Notes: generated by a model not told the origin, from the sequence alone. DNA of 64,000 nucleotides from a bacterium SCSIO 12844 (GCA_024397935.1 CP073743.1:930001-994000), one strand, 5' to 3'. Numbered from the stretch's first letter, positions 1 through 9,531 are shown. Translations and numbers: made by a program.

Positions 1-629
1 TTAGCACCTAAATCAGCTGCAGCATCTTCTAGTGTTCGATCCATTTTAATTAACGTTGCATAAAGTGGTAGAATAAAAAATGGTAAATATCCGTATAAAA
101 GACCAAGATAAGCTGAAAAATTATTATAAATTAAAGGTAGGCTATTAAATCCAAGCCAATTTAAAAACTGATTAATAATACCGTTATTTTGCAATACCGT
201 AACCCAAGCATAAGCACGTAGAAGAAATGAAGTCCAATAGGGAATAATAATGAGCATTAAAAGAAGTTTACGTGTTGTATTATTGGTCCTAACGATTGCA
301 AGTGTCATAGGATAACCAATTAGAATGCATAATATAGTTGTGATAAAAGCCATTTTTATTGAGTTAAAAACAGCAATAAAAAAGACATTATGCTCAATCA
401 TAAATAGATAATTACTAAAATGTAGCATAATGCTAATGGTTTGATCCTTTATCACTAATAATGGTGAAATTGGTGGAATACTATCAGCTGGAATTGAAAA
501 ACTGATTCTCAATACAAATAAAAAAGGAATCATTAAAAAGAGAATGAACCATAGGTAGGGAACTAAAATGACAAAACGTCTTTGCCACTGCTGTAGTGCA
601 GTTTGTAGTTTTGTTTTAACTTGGCTCAT
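1..629 (-). CDS. potH: Putrescine/spermidine ABC transporter permease, 3' end beyond window
   Basis: Inner-membrane permease that would form the channel of a polyamine importer. I translated 209 codons from an ATG at 629; the gene runs off the left edge. Visible are a hydrophobic N-terminal segment (about residues 19-43), further membrane segments, the YAWVTVL stretch, and the start of the cytoplasmic EAA loop (EDAAADLGA) that docks on the ATPase. The ATG overlaps the potG stop as ATGA, so the genes are translationally coupled. E. coli PotH is about 317 residues, so roughly two thirds is present. PotB is the alternative; the PotG-like partner favours PotH. Confidence 0.9.
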   Translation of the reverse strand, partial: MSQVKTKLQTALQQWQRRFVILVPYLWFILFLMIPFLFVLRISFSIPADSIPPISPLLVIKDQTISIMLHFSNYLFMIEHNVFFIAVFNSIKMAFITTILCILIGYPMTLAIVRTNNTTRKLLLMLIIIPYWTSFLLRAYAWVTVLQNNGIINQFLNWLGFNSLPLIYNNFSAYLGLLYGYLPFFILPLYATLIKMDRTLEDAAADLGA

Positions 630-1741
630 GAGTAGAGTACCATGATGTTTTCAGGTTCCCATGTTAAGTATACTTGATCTTCCCAGGTTGGATTATCAGC
701 ATTACGTTCAACATTAAAATCCATTGATTTAACAATACGACCAGTTTCAGTTCTTACATGGTAAGTAGATAAACCACCCATATAAGCAATATTTTCAACC
801 TTACCTGTTAAGCAGTTAATTGGTTGATTTCGACTATAGTGTTCAGGTGGGTTTTTTGAAATCATAATTTTTTCAGGTCGTATGCCAACCCAAATTTGTT
901 GACTTGCGACACCATCAAGGCCTCGGTTAATTTCAAAGCTACAGCGTGCCTCATCAGAGTGAATAAAGCTTTTAGTTCGACTACTTGAAGCAATATAGCC
1001 TTCAAAAATCGCACTTGAGCCAATAAATTGTGCGACCAATCGACTATGAGGAAACTCATAAATTTCATTAGGTGGGGCTACTTGTTCAAGATAGCCTTCT
1101 GACATAATACCAAGACGAGTTGACATGGTCATAGCTTCTTCTTGGTCATGAGTAACCATAATAAATGTGCTATCAGTTTGCTCTTGGATATCAACAAGTT
1201 CAAACTGCATTTGGCCACGTAAATTTTTATCTAACGCAGATAGTGGCTCATCTAGTAAAATCAGTTTTGGTCGTTTTGCAAGGCAGCGAGCAAGAGCTAC
1301 ACGTTGTCTTTGACCGCCAGATAATTGATGTGATTTACGTTTGGCAAATCTAGTCATTTCTACCAAATTAAGTGCTTCATCTGTGCGTTTTTGAATTTCA
1401 GCTGAAGATAATTTATCTTGCTTTAACCCAAAGGCAATATTTTGTTGTACGCTCATATGTGGAAATAGAGCATAGGATTGAAACATCATATTAACAGGGC
1501 GGTCATAAGGTGGTACTTTAGTCATATCAATACCATCAAGTAAAATCTTACCTTCTGTTGGTGATTCAAAGCCTGCTAACATCCGTAATAGTGTACTTTT
1601 ACCTGAACCAGAACTACCTAGTAATGAAAAAAATTCTTTAGGATAAATATCAAGTGAAATGTTATCGCAAGCAAGATGACCGTCATCAAATCGCTTAACA
1701 AGGTTGCGTATACTAACAAGTGGTTTGAGGTTCTTTTGCAT
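626..1741 (-). CDS. potG: Polyamine ABC transporter ATP-binding protein
   Basis: ATPase that energises putrescine/spermidine uptake. The nucleotide-binding domain is complete: Walker A GSSGSGKST near residue 43, Q-loop MMFQSYALFPHM, signature LSGGQRQRVALARCLAKRP, Walker B LILLDEP, D-loop SALD, and switch His in VTHDQEEAM. The C-terminal third has the TOBE-like regulatory domain typical of PotA/PotG. The wording around the Q-loop and signature resembles E. coli PotG more than PotA, and 371 residues is normal. It is first in the visible operon and overlaps potH by 4 bases. The periplasmic binding protein and second permease are not in the window. Confidence 0.92.
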   Translation of the reverse strand: MQKNLKPLVSIRNLVKRFDDGHLACDNISLDIYPKEFFSLLGSSGSGKSTLLRMLAGFESPTEGKILLDGIDMTKVPPYDRPVNMMFQSYALFPHMSVQQNIAFGLKQDKLSSAEIQKRTDEALNLVEMTRFAKRKSHQLSGGQRQRVALARCLAKRPKLILLDEPLSALDKNLRGQMQFELVDIQEQTDSTFIMVTHDQEEAMTMSTRLGIMSEGYLEQVAPPNEIYEFPHSRLVAQFIGSSAIFEGYIASSSRTKSFIHSDEARCSFEINRGLDGVASQQIWVGIRPEKIMISKNPPEHYSRNQPINCLTGKVENIAYMGGLSTYHVRTETGRIVKSMDFNVERNADNPTWEDQVYLTWEPENIMVLYS

Positions 1742-1846
1742 TTGGCATCAAGTCCCCTTTATCGATGAAATTATCATTTAATCATTAAGTGACGGTATTT
1801 TAGTGGAAAATGAAATCTTATACCAGAGAAAATCAAATGCTTTAGA

Positions 1847-3334
1847 TTAAATTTGATTAAAAATTTCTGATGCAAGCATTGGTATTTGACCTGATTTTAA
1901 TAGTCTATCTGCTTTATTAGCATGGTCCCATACAGCCATTTCACAGGCTAGTTGTATGGGATATTTTTGAGCAAGGTAGCTTATGATGATACCAGTTAGC
2001 ATATCACCCATACCAGCTGTTGCCATATAAGGGTTACCACATGGGCATAGGCTTGGTAATTGTTTGGGTGATTGAATTAAAGTGCCTTTGCCTTTTAATA
2101 TACTCGTTGTATTATAAGTTGTAGCTAACTGTTCTATAGCAGAAAAGCGATCACTTTCAATTGCTTGCGTATTGGTCTTTAAAAGTGTGGCAGCCTCACC
2201 TACATGGGGTGTAATTACTGTATTTTTAAGATTATTTTTTAAAGATGAAATACTTGCTAAATAATGCAATATGCCAGCATCAAACACTTTGTGTTTTGTT
2301 AATTTAGCATTTAAAATAAGTTCAAAAAAATGTTTTGACCATGGCAATTTAGGTGACATACCAGAGCCAATAGCAATTACATCTGCAGCCTTTATATATT
2401 CACTAATGTTATCATTAATATCAATACCTTTTACCATCACTTCAGGAATAAAGCTTAAACTTGCTGTAACATGTTCAGAACGTGTTAGTAAAGTTACCTT
2501 GCCAGCACCTGATTTTAAAGCAGCAAAGGCATTTAAAATACCAGCACCACCCATACCAGTATCTCCAGCAATAATTAAAACATGCCCAAGCATGCCTTTA
2601 TGACTATTGGCTAATCTTGGCTTTCTGTTATTTTCAATATAATCATTGGTTAATAAATTAACTGAATGCTTGATTGAATAGTTATTGGTATGCTCAATGC
2701 CTAAATCATTAAAGATCAGCTCACCTATATAGTATGAGGCAACCTCACTATAAAGGCCTTGTTTTTTAGATAAAAATTGACAAGTGAGATTAGCTTTAAC
2801 TGCTATTTCAATTGGTGCGCCGGTATTAGCACATAAGCCAGATGGACAATCTGCGCTAATAGTATAAGCGCTGGACTGATTAATCCAGTCAATCGTTTTC
2901 TTAAAATTACCTTGAGGTGGTTTTGACAGGCCAATGCCAAACAATGCATCAATAATGACATCATTTTCATTTAGTTTTAATTGCTTTAGATAGGTTGGGC
3001 TAAATGCTTTAAATAGAACACCCAATGCTTTTGCATGATCAAACATTAGTTTTGATAAGCTTGAAAGCTTAGTTAATGGTGAAAGATAAATAACTTCTAC
3101 ATCATAATTAAACTGTTTTAGCAATGTAGCTGCTACGATACCATCACCACCGTTATTACCAGGCCCTATAAAAATAATTATTTTATTTGTATATTTTGGT
3201 ATAGATTGAAAAAGTGCAAATCCAGCTCGTTGCATCAATAAAGCCATGGTAACTTTTTTATCTTGTGCAATTTTTTTCTCTAATGCATAAACTTCTTTTG
3301 TACTGTATAACATTTCAAGCATGATGATGGCCAT
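1847..3334 (-). CDS. nnr: Bifunctional NAD(P)HX epimerase / ADP-dependent dehydratase
   Basis: Repairs hydrated NADH/NADPH in the cytoplasm. The N-terminal YjeF_N epimerase domain (about residues 1-210) carries GPGNNGGDG. The C-terminal carbohydrate-kinase-like dehydratase domain (about 225-495) carries AGDTGMGGAGI and the nucleotide-site motif AGMGDMLTG. At 495 residues the length matches the fused E. coli protein. The start is uncertain: ATGs at 3334, 3322 and 3313 are in frame with no clear Shine-Dalgarno. The usual partner tsaE is not adjacent. Confidence 0.93.
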   Translation of the reverse strand: MAIIMLEMLYSTKEVYALEKKIAQDKKVTMALLMQRAGFALFQSIPKYTNKIIIFIGPGNNGGDGIVAATLLKQFNYDVEVIYLSPLTKLSSLSKLMFDHAKALGVLFKAFSPTYLKQLKLNENDVIIDALFGIGLSKPPQGNFKKTIDWINQSSAYTISADCPSGLCANTGAPIEIAVKANLTCQFLSKKQGLYSEVASYYIGELIFNDLGIEHTNNYSIKHSVNLLTNDYIENNRKPRLANSHKGMLGHVLIIAGDTGMGGAGILNAFAALKSGAGKVTLLTRSEHVTASLSFIPEVMVKGIDINDNISEYIKAADVIAIGSGMSPKLPWSKHFFELILNAKLTKHKVFDAGILHYLASISSLKNNLKNTVITPHVGEAATLLKTNTQAIESDRFSAIEQLATTYNTTSILKGKGTLIQSPKQLPSLCPCGNPYMATAGMGDMLTGIIISYLAQKYPIQLACEMAVWDHANKADRLLKSGQIPMLASEIFNQI

Positions 3335-3499
3335 GTGTTTATTAATTGACTTAGTGCTGATTGTAGAGATAAATAAGTAAAAAATTCAAGCATAGTAAAA
3401 TTAAAATTTGCCATAATATCCTTTTATTTATTGCTATACTAACTTAGTATTGGTTTTAATATACATTGATTATTTAAAACTAAGTTAAGGTGAATGATA

Positions 3500-4207
3500 A
3501 TGGTTGCTGATGTAATTGACTATGAAATTATTGGTCACGATCTTCAAATTGTGGAAGTTGAGCTTGATCCAAATGAAGCTGTTCGTGCTGAAGCAGGTAC
3601 GATGTTATATATGGATCGTGAAATTGAAATGCAAACCAATACTGGTGGCGGTTTATTCAAAGGCTTTAAGCGTATGTTAACAGGCGCAGGCTTTTTCATT
3701 ACTAATTTTACAAATACCGGCCATCGTAAGGCAAAAGTTGCTTTTTCAGCACCATTTCCTGGCAAAATTATGCCAATTGATCTAACACAGCATAATGGTC
3801 AGTTACTTTGTCAAAAGGATGCTTTTTTATGTGCAGCAGGTGGTATTGATGTAGATATTGCTTTTACTAAAAAACTAGGTTCTGGTTTTTTTGGTAAAGA
3901 AGGTTTTATTTTGCAGAAGCTTTCAGGTGATGGTATGGCCTTTGTTCATGGTGGTGGTACGATTGTTAAAAAAGTGTTAACTGAAGGCGATGTATTACGA
4001 GTTGATGCAGGATGTTTGGTTGGCTTTGAAACGAGCATTAATTTTGATATTCAATTTGTTGGCGGCTTTAGAAATGCTTTATTTGGAGGTGAAGGTATCT
4101 TTTTTGCTCAGATGACCGGTACTGGTGCGGTTTATATCCAAAGCTTACCAATATCAAGATTAGCTGATCGAATGCTTGCATTTGCTAATACGGATTCGAA
4201 TCGTTAG
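3500..4207 (+). CDS. AIM24 family (TIGR00266) protein
   Basis: A widespread cytoplasmic protein of unknown biochemical role with a beta-rich AIM24 fold. Family signs are the EAGTMLYMD stretch near the N-terminus, the glycine-rich TGGGLFKGFKRM, and the closing part with GGFRNALFGGEG. At about 235 residues it is full length. An ATG at 3494 lies only 3 bases from the AAGG at 3487-3490, while the ATG at 3500 has 9-base spacing, so I prefer 3500. It stands alone, divergent from nnr, with a plausible -10 (TATACT near 3435). Confidence 0.85.
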   Translation: MVADVIDYEIIGHDLQIVEVELDPNEAVRAEAGTMLYMDREIEMQTNTGGGLFKGFKRMLTGAGFFITNFTNTGHRKAKVAFSAPFPGKIMPIDLTQHNGQLLCQKDAFLCAAGGIDVDIAFTKKLGSGFFGKEGFILQKLSGDGMAFVHGGGTIVKKVLTEGDVLRVDAGCLVGFETSINFDIQFVGGFRNALFGGEGIFFAQMTGTGAVYIQSLPISRLADRMLAFANTDSNR

Positions 4208-4219
4208 TAGAAAAATTTT

Positions 4220-4555
4220 TTATCTTTTTGCATCTAACAAAATAAAAGCCATTAATGCAGTTTTATCCGTTTTATTACTCCAAGCATGTTTACTACCCAT
4301 ATCGATTACACAGTCACCTGGGTTTAGTTCAGTTTCACTATTATCTAAAATAACGTGGACTTTGCCTTGTAAAACAATACCATAAATAAGAGAATTAACT
4401 TGATGCATTAGAGGATGTTTATCATTTTTTTGCTCATCAGTTAAGGGTGAGGCATTTAAATGTAATGTATCACCTAAGATACTATCTTCTAATATGTCTG
4501 ATTGATTGAGGCTGTTTTGTTCAAGAATAACCCTTCTAGCTTTAATTTGTGTCAT
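4220..4555 (-). CDS. Small cupin-domain protein
   Basis: A single-domain cupin of 111 residues, predicted cytoplasmic. The second half contains a recognisable cupin barrel: GIVLQGKVHVIL, then NPGDCVIDMGSKHAW, matching the PG-x5-6-G-x2-3-H cupin motif 2. Substrate and metal cannot be told from the sequence. It converges with the AIM24 gene (13-base gap). A Shine-Dalgarno-like TAGG precedes the ATG. Such proteins are often sugar- or metabolite-binding, but nothing nearby indicates which. Confidence 0.75.
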   Translation of the reverse strand: MTQIKARRVILEQNSLNQSDILEDSILGDTLHLNASPLTDEQKNDKHPLMHQVNSLIYGIVLQGKVHVILDNSETELNPGDCVIDMGSKHAWSNKTDKTALMAFILLDAKR

Positions 4556-4569
4556 TTCATTTACCTAAA

Positions 4570-4956
4570 TTATTTCTTATCTATAAAAGGGTTAGGTAGT
4601 AGTTTACAGTTAGCGCTGGTTGAAATAAGTTTTTTGCCGTCCTGCTCAACTGAAGTGCTATAAGTAAGAAAATTTGGGTTAAAATAAGTTTTTATGGTTA
4701 TTTTTTCATTTTTACTAATGTTAACATCCTCTTCTGTATAGATATATTGATTATTTTGAGCATATTTTGCTGGTTTATAGTTAATTTTTGATAAATCGGC
4801 ATCAACAATTATATTTTTGGTAAATGGCTTTTTACTGTCATCTTTATGGCTTGTTTCAGTACCTGTACAGTTAAAAGTGTATGCATATACATGCGAATAA
4901 GATAAAAATAAGCCTATTAGTAAGCTAATTTTAATGATTTTTTTTACTAGGTTCAT
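4570..4956 (-). CDS. Small exported protein of unknown function
   Basis: I do not recognise this 128-residue protein. It begins with a clear signal peptide: MNLVKKIIK, a hydrophobic core ISLLIGLFLSYS, and a likely cleavage after VYA. The mature part is lysine- and asparagine-rich, about 105 residues, with two cysteines near its ends (FNC and ANC) that could form a disulfide. It lies 14 bases upstream of the cupin gene on the same strand and may share its transcript. Confidence 0.6.
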   Translation of the reverse strand: MNLVKKIIKISLLIGLFLSYSHVYAYTFNCTGTETSHKDDSKKPFTKNIIVDADLSKINYKPAKYAQNNQYIYTEEDVNISKNEKITIKTYFNPNFLTYSTSVEQDGKKLISTSANCKLLPNPFIDKK

Positions 4957-5029
4957 AATATAGTATCTATTTGTTTTTTAGGTAGTATATAGATTAGTTA
5001 GAAGCATCTTATTTGTCAAAAGAACATTC

Positions 5030-5962
5030 TTATTGTGGTTGCCAATAAGGGCTATAAGGAGGGTAGGTAGGACCATAACCGCTAGTTTCAGTATTATAAA
5101 AATCAAGTGGTGGTGCAGAAGGAAGTGGGTTTGATGGTGTATAACTAGATTCTTGATAAACTGGTGGTTCAAAACTAGGTGATTTTTGATAATAATCTCT
5201 TTGTTCACTGCAAGGAGCAAGTGGTAATTCTTGAATATCACTGATATCTTCACTTTCTAGTTCATTTTGCTGTGGGTTAATTTTAATTTGAAGTGCTTCA
5301 CAGGCAGCAATTGCATTAATAATATAATTATCTAAATGACTTTGAAAAAATGTGCCAGTCCCACCAGGCAGGCGACTACCCGAAATATGTGGGTAATGGG
5401 AACTAGCAAACTCTTTTTTTGCATGTAAGATAGTATTCTTTCTTAAGAGTGATATTAAGTTTTCAATTAGCTTTTCCAATAATTCATGATGGTTTAACCC
5501 TTCAGTTAAATAAATATCTTTTAGTGAAGTATATATTTGGTCAATTGATCGATACATATCAAGGGCAATGGCAATTCTTTCTGAGGTTAATTTATCATCT
5601 CTAAACCATGACTCTATTTTAAAAGCTTGATTTTCATCTATCCAAAAACCATATTGATCTTTATGAAAACCTTCATCAAGCTCGTTTGCTTCTTTTAAGC
5701 CATGTGAATAAATAAGTGTTTTAAGCATCTGATGTGTGATTGCACCACCGCTAAGCTCAGTTTGAGTTTCATGATTAAAATTAATAATCTCTCCTCGGCT
5801 ATTTAGATATGCTAATAGGTTATTTTTTATGTTTTTTAAAAGCTTAAATAACATTTGGTCATATTCTAGTTGTTTTAAATTATCGTTATAAATATCATTT
5901 GCCTCAATTTGTATCCATTGAGATTCATCTAAAGCAGTTGACTCTTTTTCCTTCTTAGGCAT
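5030..5962 (-). CDS. Hypothetical protein with Pro-rich tail holding PPxY and PSAP motifs
   Basis: Unrecognised 310-residue protein without signal peptide or membrane segment. Residues 1-240 look alpha-helical and acidic. The last 59 residues are proline/tyrosine-rich and probably disordered. They contain PPVY (266-269, a match to the WW-domain ligand PPxY), PSAP (281-284, the TSG101-type late-domain motif) and YPPY (300-303). Such motifs act on eukaryotic partners, so a translocated effector is possible, but no secretion signal can be confirmed. A Shine-Dalgarno (AAGGAG) lies just upstream of the ATG. Confidence 0.65.
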   Translation of the reverse strand: MPKKEKESTALDESQWIQIEANDIYNDNLKQLEYDQMLFKLLKNIKNNLLAYLNSRGEIINFNHETQTELSGGAITHQMLKTLIYSHGLKEANELDEGFHKDQYGFWIDENQAFKIESWFRDDKLTSERIAIALDMYRSIDQIYTSLKDIYLTEGLNHHELLEKLIENLISLLRKNTILHAKKEFASSHYPHISGSRLPGGTGTFFQSHLDNYIINAIAACEALQIKINPQQNELESEDISDIQELPLAPCSEQRDYYQKSPSFEPPVYQESSYTPSNPLPSAPPLDFYNTETSGYGPTYPPYSPYWQPQ

Positions 5963-6134
5963 TTGTCTATCTCCTTGACACTAATATATGGCCGTAATAG
6001 TAATTATATAGGTAGTTGTAATTAAATGATTGGTTTTTTAATTACATAAAAAATAATGTTTAATATTAATAATTAACGAATAGTTCAGGGTGGTTTTTTA
6101 TCAATAATAAGAAAATATGTTACAAAAAGGGTAA

Positions 6135-6974
6135 TTAATTTTGATTTAGTTGGTTGAGCTCAAAAAATGTATTAATACCAAGTTCAATCATATCATCCGT
6201 TAAAGCTTGAATCATTTCAGGAGTACCAAAATCTTCTTCTTCCCCTAGAACACTACAGATAGCGCCTGACAAGATACGATCTTTAAATGTATAGTCTGTA
6301 TTACCCATTTGCTGTGCATCGGCTAAATTACATAATGTAAATAACATGGCAGCTTCCATTTCAGAGGCAATCGCACCAGCATTTTTGATAATGTTCATAT
6401 AATCTGTGTTTTGTTGTTTCATTGCACCTTGTTTGAATTCTCTAGCATATAGTGATGATTTAGTATGGAAAACACCATAATGTATTTTACGTTTATCAAG
6501 TTTTTTAGCAGCATTTGAAATCGCATTAATCATATCAACTGAAGCAATTGCGGGATATTCTTTAGGTACATAGCAGCTAGTTGTATGTTCATCTTTAATG
6601 GCTGAAGTTGCAACAGCTAAGTCACCACCTTGCATAAACTTAGGCTGTAAAAGGCCACAGGTACCAACACGAAGAAATTTTTTAGCACCAAGTTTTAATA
6701 ATTCATTAATTACAATATCTGCACTTGATGTACCCATGCCTGTTGAGATGCTAGCAACATCAATGCTTACATTATTTTTTGTAATACTACCTAAATAAAG
6801 ATTATGTCCACGAGATGAAGGTCTAATAATTGCTTGAGCGTCAAAATGTTGGGCAATGGTTTTAGCTCTACTATCTGAACCTGGAACAAAAACATAACGA
6901 CCAGCAGTATCATTACCAATAAAATCTTCGTGCTTTGCACTAATATGCAATGGTATAAAATTTGGATCTATCAT
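6135..6974 (-). CDS. udp: Nucleoside phosphorylase, uridine phosphorylase type
   Basis: Cleaves nucleosides with phosphate to base and ribose-1-phosphate in salvage. Motifs of the PNP/UDP family are clear: an N-terminal phosphate-site GSDSRA, the STGMG-SSADIVINEL segment, LGAKKFLRVGTCG, and the ribose-binding ASEMEAAMLF. At 279 residues it is somewhat longer than E. coli Udp (253). The family assignment is firm; whether uridine or purine nucleosides are preferred is not. It stands alone between accessory genes. Confidence 0.82.
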   Translation of the reverse strand: MIDPNFIPLHISAKHEDFIGNDTAGRYVFVPGSDSRAKTIAQHFDAQAIIRPSSRGHNLYLGSITKNNVSIDVASISTGMGTSSADIVINELLKLGAKKFLRVGTCGLLQPKFMQGGDLAVATSAIKDEHTTSCYVPKEYPAIASVDMINAISNAAKKLDKRKIHYGVFHTKSSLYAREFKQGAMKQQNTDYMNIIKNAGAIASEMEAAMLFTLCNLADAQQMGNTDYTFKDRILSGAICSVLGEEEDFGTPEMIQALTDDMIELGINTFFELNQLNQN

Positions 6975-7160
6975 ATAACTTAAATCCTATTTGTATTTGA
7001 TATTTAATAGTATATCACAGATGTAAATTTAATTAGCCATATTTTGGCGTTAATCAGACTTATTTAATAAGTTAATTATTAAAGATTCTGTGATGATTTC
7101 TTGTTCTTTATCAGAGTTTTTGATAAATTATTGTTTGGTTATTTTTGGGTTGGTCTTTAT

Positions 7161-7874
7161 ATGCAAAACAGAATCATTATTTTTAGAGTTATTATATGTT
7201 TTATGATATTGCTATTTGCATCTAATATGGCATTTGCTCGTTTTGGGGGTGGTCGAAGTTTTGGTCATTTTTCAAGATCCTATACGCATAGTTATCATCA
7301 CTCTAGTGATGCTAAAAAAAGTGGCAAAAGTCGTTATTTTCGCTCGCGAAGTGTTTATGGTGCAATTGGAATATTAGGCATTTTAAGTTTAATTTTACAT
7401 GGAGCCTCAATTTATGGCTTTGTTTTGATATTGCTGCTACTAGCAGTTGTAAGTATTATTTATTTTATCAATAAATCTAAAAGTGATATGCAAAAGCGTC
7501 AATTACCAACCACACAGTTACCTGATGGAACTGACGTTTATAAATTTGAAGAAATTGCTTATCAATTATTTATGCAATTACAAAAGTTAAATGATCAAGC
7601 ATCCATTTACTCGATTAAAAATTATTTAACAGATGATTTATTTAATCAGATGAAAGCTGAAATTTTTCAAAATTCGTCAATTGCTGAATTTAAGAACTTG
7701 CAGTGGCGTTACCTTGGATTTGAGCAAAATGATAGTGATCTTTATGCTTCGGTTGCATTTAAAGGCTTAGTAAAAGAAAAAGACACTAATTGGACTTACT
7801 TTAATGAAACCTGGTGTTTTTTAAAATCATCACCAAATCAATGGTTATTAGCAGGTATTAAACAAGTTAATTAG
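7161..7874 (+). CDS. Exported/membrane Tim44-like domain protein
   Basis: The protein starts with a signal or anchor sequence (MQNRIIIFRVIICFMILLFAS), then a Gly/Ser/His/Arg-rich linker (GGGRSFGHFSRS), a second hydrophobic segment (about residues 70-100), and a C-terminal domain of about 130 residues resembling the Tim44-like fold. Bacterial proteins of this layout are membrane-anchored and of unknown role. The frame is open from a TTG at 7101, but the ATG at 7161 gives a proper signal sequence, so I start there. Confidence 0.7.
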   Translation: MQNRIIIFRVIICFMILLFASNMAFARFGGGRSFGHFSRSYTHSYHHSSDAKKSGKSRYFRSRSVYGAIGILGILSLILHGASIYGFVLILLLLAVVSIIYFINKSKSDMQKRQLPTTQLPDGTDVYKFEEIAYQLFMQLQKLNDQASIYSIKNYLTDDLFNQMKAEIFQNSSIAEFKNLQWRYLGFEQNDSDLYASVAFKGLVKEKDTNWTYFNETWCFLKSSPNQWLLAGIKQVN

Positions 7875-7977
7875 GTTGTTATTTATGCTAATTATTCTAT
7901 CTGTTGGCTTTTATGTTAATTAATTGTGTTTTTATTTAAAATATCATTGAGATTTAATGACAAGGAATCGTTATCGA

Positions 7978-8424
7978 ATGAAAAAGCAAATACACTGCTC
8001 TTTAGATGAGTATATTAAAGATATAAAAAATACACCAAAAGAAGTATATGCAATAGAAATTGAAGGAAATTTACTTCGCTTTGGACTAAATGGCGTGAAA
8101 CAAATTTTTAGCTCAATTCCAGAACATATTGAAACTTTAATTTGTTTAAATCATCAATTAAATAACTTATCAGCTAAAGAATTAGCAGAAGCATTTAGTG
8201 CGCTACCTGATAATATTACAATCGTAGGTTTTAATATAGAAAATTTTCATCTATTGGATAGTGACAAAGGATATATTATTCACATGTTACATGAAAAAAA
8301 TATCAGTTTAAAAAGTGCTCATGAGTTAAGTTTTGATTTATCACTTAGTCCAAGTTTATTGTTCTTAGATAAAAATCCTATTGAAAAAGAAATAGTTGAA
8401 GAAAAAAGTTGCACTATATTATAA
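7978..8424 (+). CDS. LRR-like hypothetical protein ending in CaaX-type CTIL
   Basis: A small protein of about 148 residues. Its middle resembles leucine-rich repeats of Legionella/Coxiella type: IFSSIPEHIETLICL, then NLSAKELAEAFSALP with DNITIVGF, the second following a period of roughly 25-30 residues. It ends KSCTIL, a C-terminal Cys-Thr-Ile-Leu that fits a geranylgeranylation CaaX box. The ATG at 7957 is in frame, but the AAGGA at 7962-7966 points to the ATG at 7978. Host-directed function is inference; the repeats are few and divergent. Confidence 0.6.
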   Translation: MKKQIHCSLDEYIKDIKNTPKEVYAIEIEGNLLRFGLNGVKQIFSSIPEHIETLICLNHQLNNLSAKELAEAFSALPDNITIVGFNIENFHLLDSDKGYIIHMLHEKNISLKSAHELSFDLSLSPSLLFLDKNPIEKEIVEEKSCTIL

Positions 8425-9531
8425 TTATTTCTTATCTGACCAACTATCTTGAACAGTATGATGGCTTTGCCATTTCCCTGTATTGTAAAAATGTTCTATT
8501 TGCTGGTAATAGGGTTGAATATCCAACTGTTCTTTTTTAAGCCAATCATCATCAAAATATGTATTTTCATATAAAGTACCAGCATCACAGCATAAGGTTA
8601 CAATTGAACCAGAATGCCCTTGAATTTGCATTTCATTGGCTAATAAAAATGCGCCATAAAGATTAGTTCCTGTAGAGCCACCAACTTTTAAACCAATAAT
8701 CTCTTGAATAAATCGGATGCTTGCAATACTCGCTGCATCGGGTATTTTAAGCATTCGGCTAATGCATGAGGCATTAAAAGAGGTTGCAACTTGACGTCTG
8801 CCAATACCTTCAATTCTTGAAGTTCGATCAACTGATATCTCACAAGTATGATCAAGGTAATAATCATAATAAGCCGAAAATTCCGGATCAACCACGCAGA
8901 GTTTGGTGTTTAAATTATTTTTTAAGATACATTCTGTAAATGCTTGGATTGTACATCCAGTGCCAGTACCACAAATAAACCAGGTAGGGGTAGAAAATGC
9001 TTCAAATTCCATTTGCTCTAAAACTGATTGTCCAACATTATCTGAATAAGAAATACCGAATACTTTTTTAGCTGATTCAAATTGATTGATAAAATAGCCA
9101 TTGGTCTTTTTAGCTAATGCTTTTGCAACTTCAACATCACTTTGGTTGTTATCAATAAGGTGGCATTGACCACCAAGCATTTGGATGCGATCAATTTTTT
9201 GTTGCGAGGTTGTTTTAACCATAACAGCAATATAAGGTAAATTTAGTAATTGAGCATAATAAGCTTCAGAGATAGCTGTATTACCTGATGATGCTTCAAT
9301 AATGGTTGAATCTTTAGTTATTTCACCTTGCAGTAAAGCTCTGATAAAAAGAGATCGGGCAAGGCGATGTTTTAAACTTCCTGTTTTATGATTTGATTCA
9401 TTTTTAAGATAAATTATTATATTTGATAGCGCAGGTAATCTAATTTTAAGTAAATTGGTTTCAGCACTTCTTTGTGCATCAGCTTGTAATGTTTTGATGG
9501 CATTTTTTATCCAATTGATATTACTTTTCAT
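8425..9531 (-). CDS. PLP-dependent cysteine synthase family protein
   Basis: Fold-type II PLP enzyme of the cysteine synthase / cysteine desulfhydrase group. The PLP lysine is in GSLKHR (K54), the substrate loop is EASSGNTAISEA, and the phosphate-cup glycine motif is CGTGTGCT. At 368 residues it is longer than CysK (about 320), resembling the Cds1-type cysteine desulfhydrase group. It may make or break cysteine. No cysE or sulfur genes adjoin it. It converges directly with the LRR-like gene. Confidence 0.8.
   Translation of the reverse strand: MKSNINWIKNAIKTLQADAQRSAETNLLKIRLPALSNIIIYLKNESNHKTGSLKHRLARSLFIRALLQGEITKDSTIIEASSGNTAISEAYYAQLLNLPYIAVMVKTTSQQKIDRIQMLGGQCHLIDNNQSDVEVAKALAKKTNGYFINQFESAKKVFGISYSDNVGQSVLEQMEFEAFSTPTWFICGTGTGCTIQAFTECILKNNLNTKLCVVDPEFSAYYDYYLDHTCEISVDRTSRIEGIGRRQVATSFNASCISRMLKIPDAASIASIRFIQEIIGLKVGGSTGTNLYGAFLLANEMQIQGHSGSIVTLCCDAGTLYENTYFDDDWLKKEQLDIQPYYQQIEHFYNTGKWQSHHTVQDSWSDKK

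Noticed and set aside
7058-7072. ACTTATT-T-AATAAGT palindrome before the Tim44-like gene as an operator
   Set aside because: Seven-base AT-only arms are common by chance here, and no regulator is nearby.
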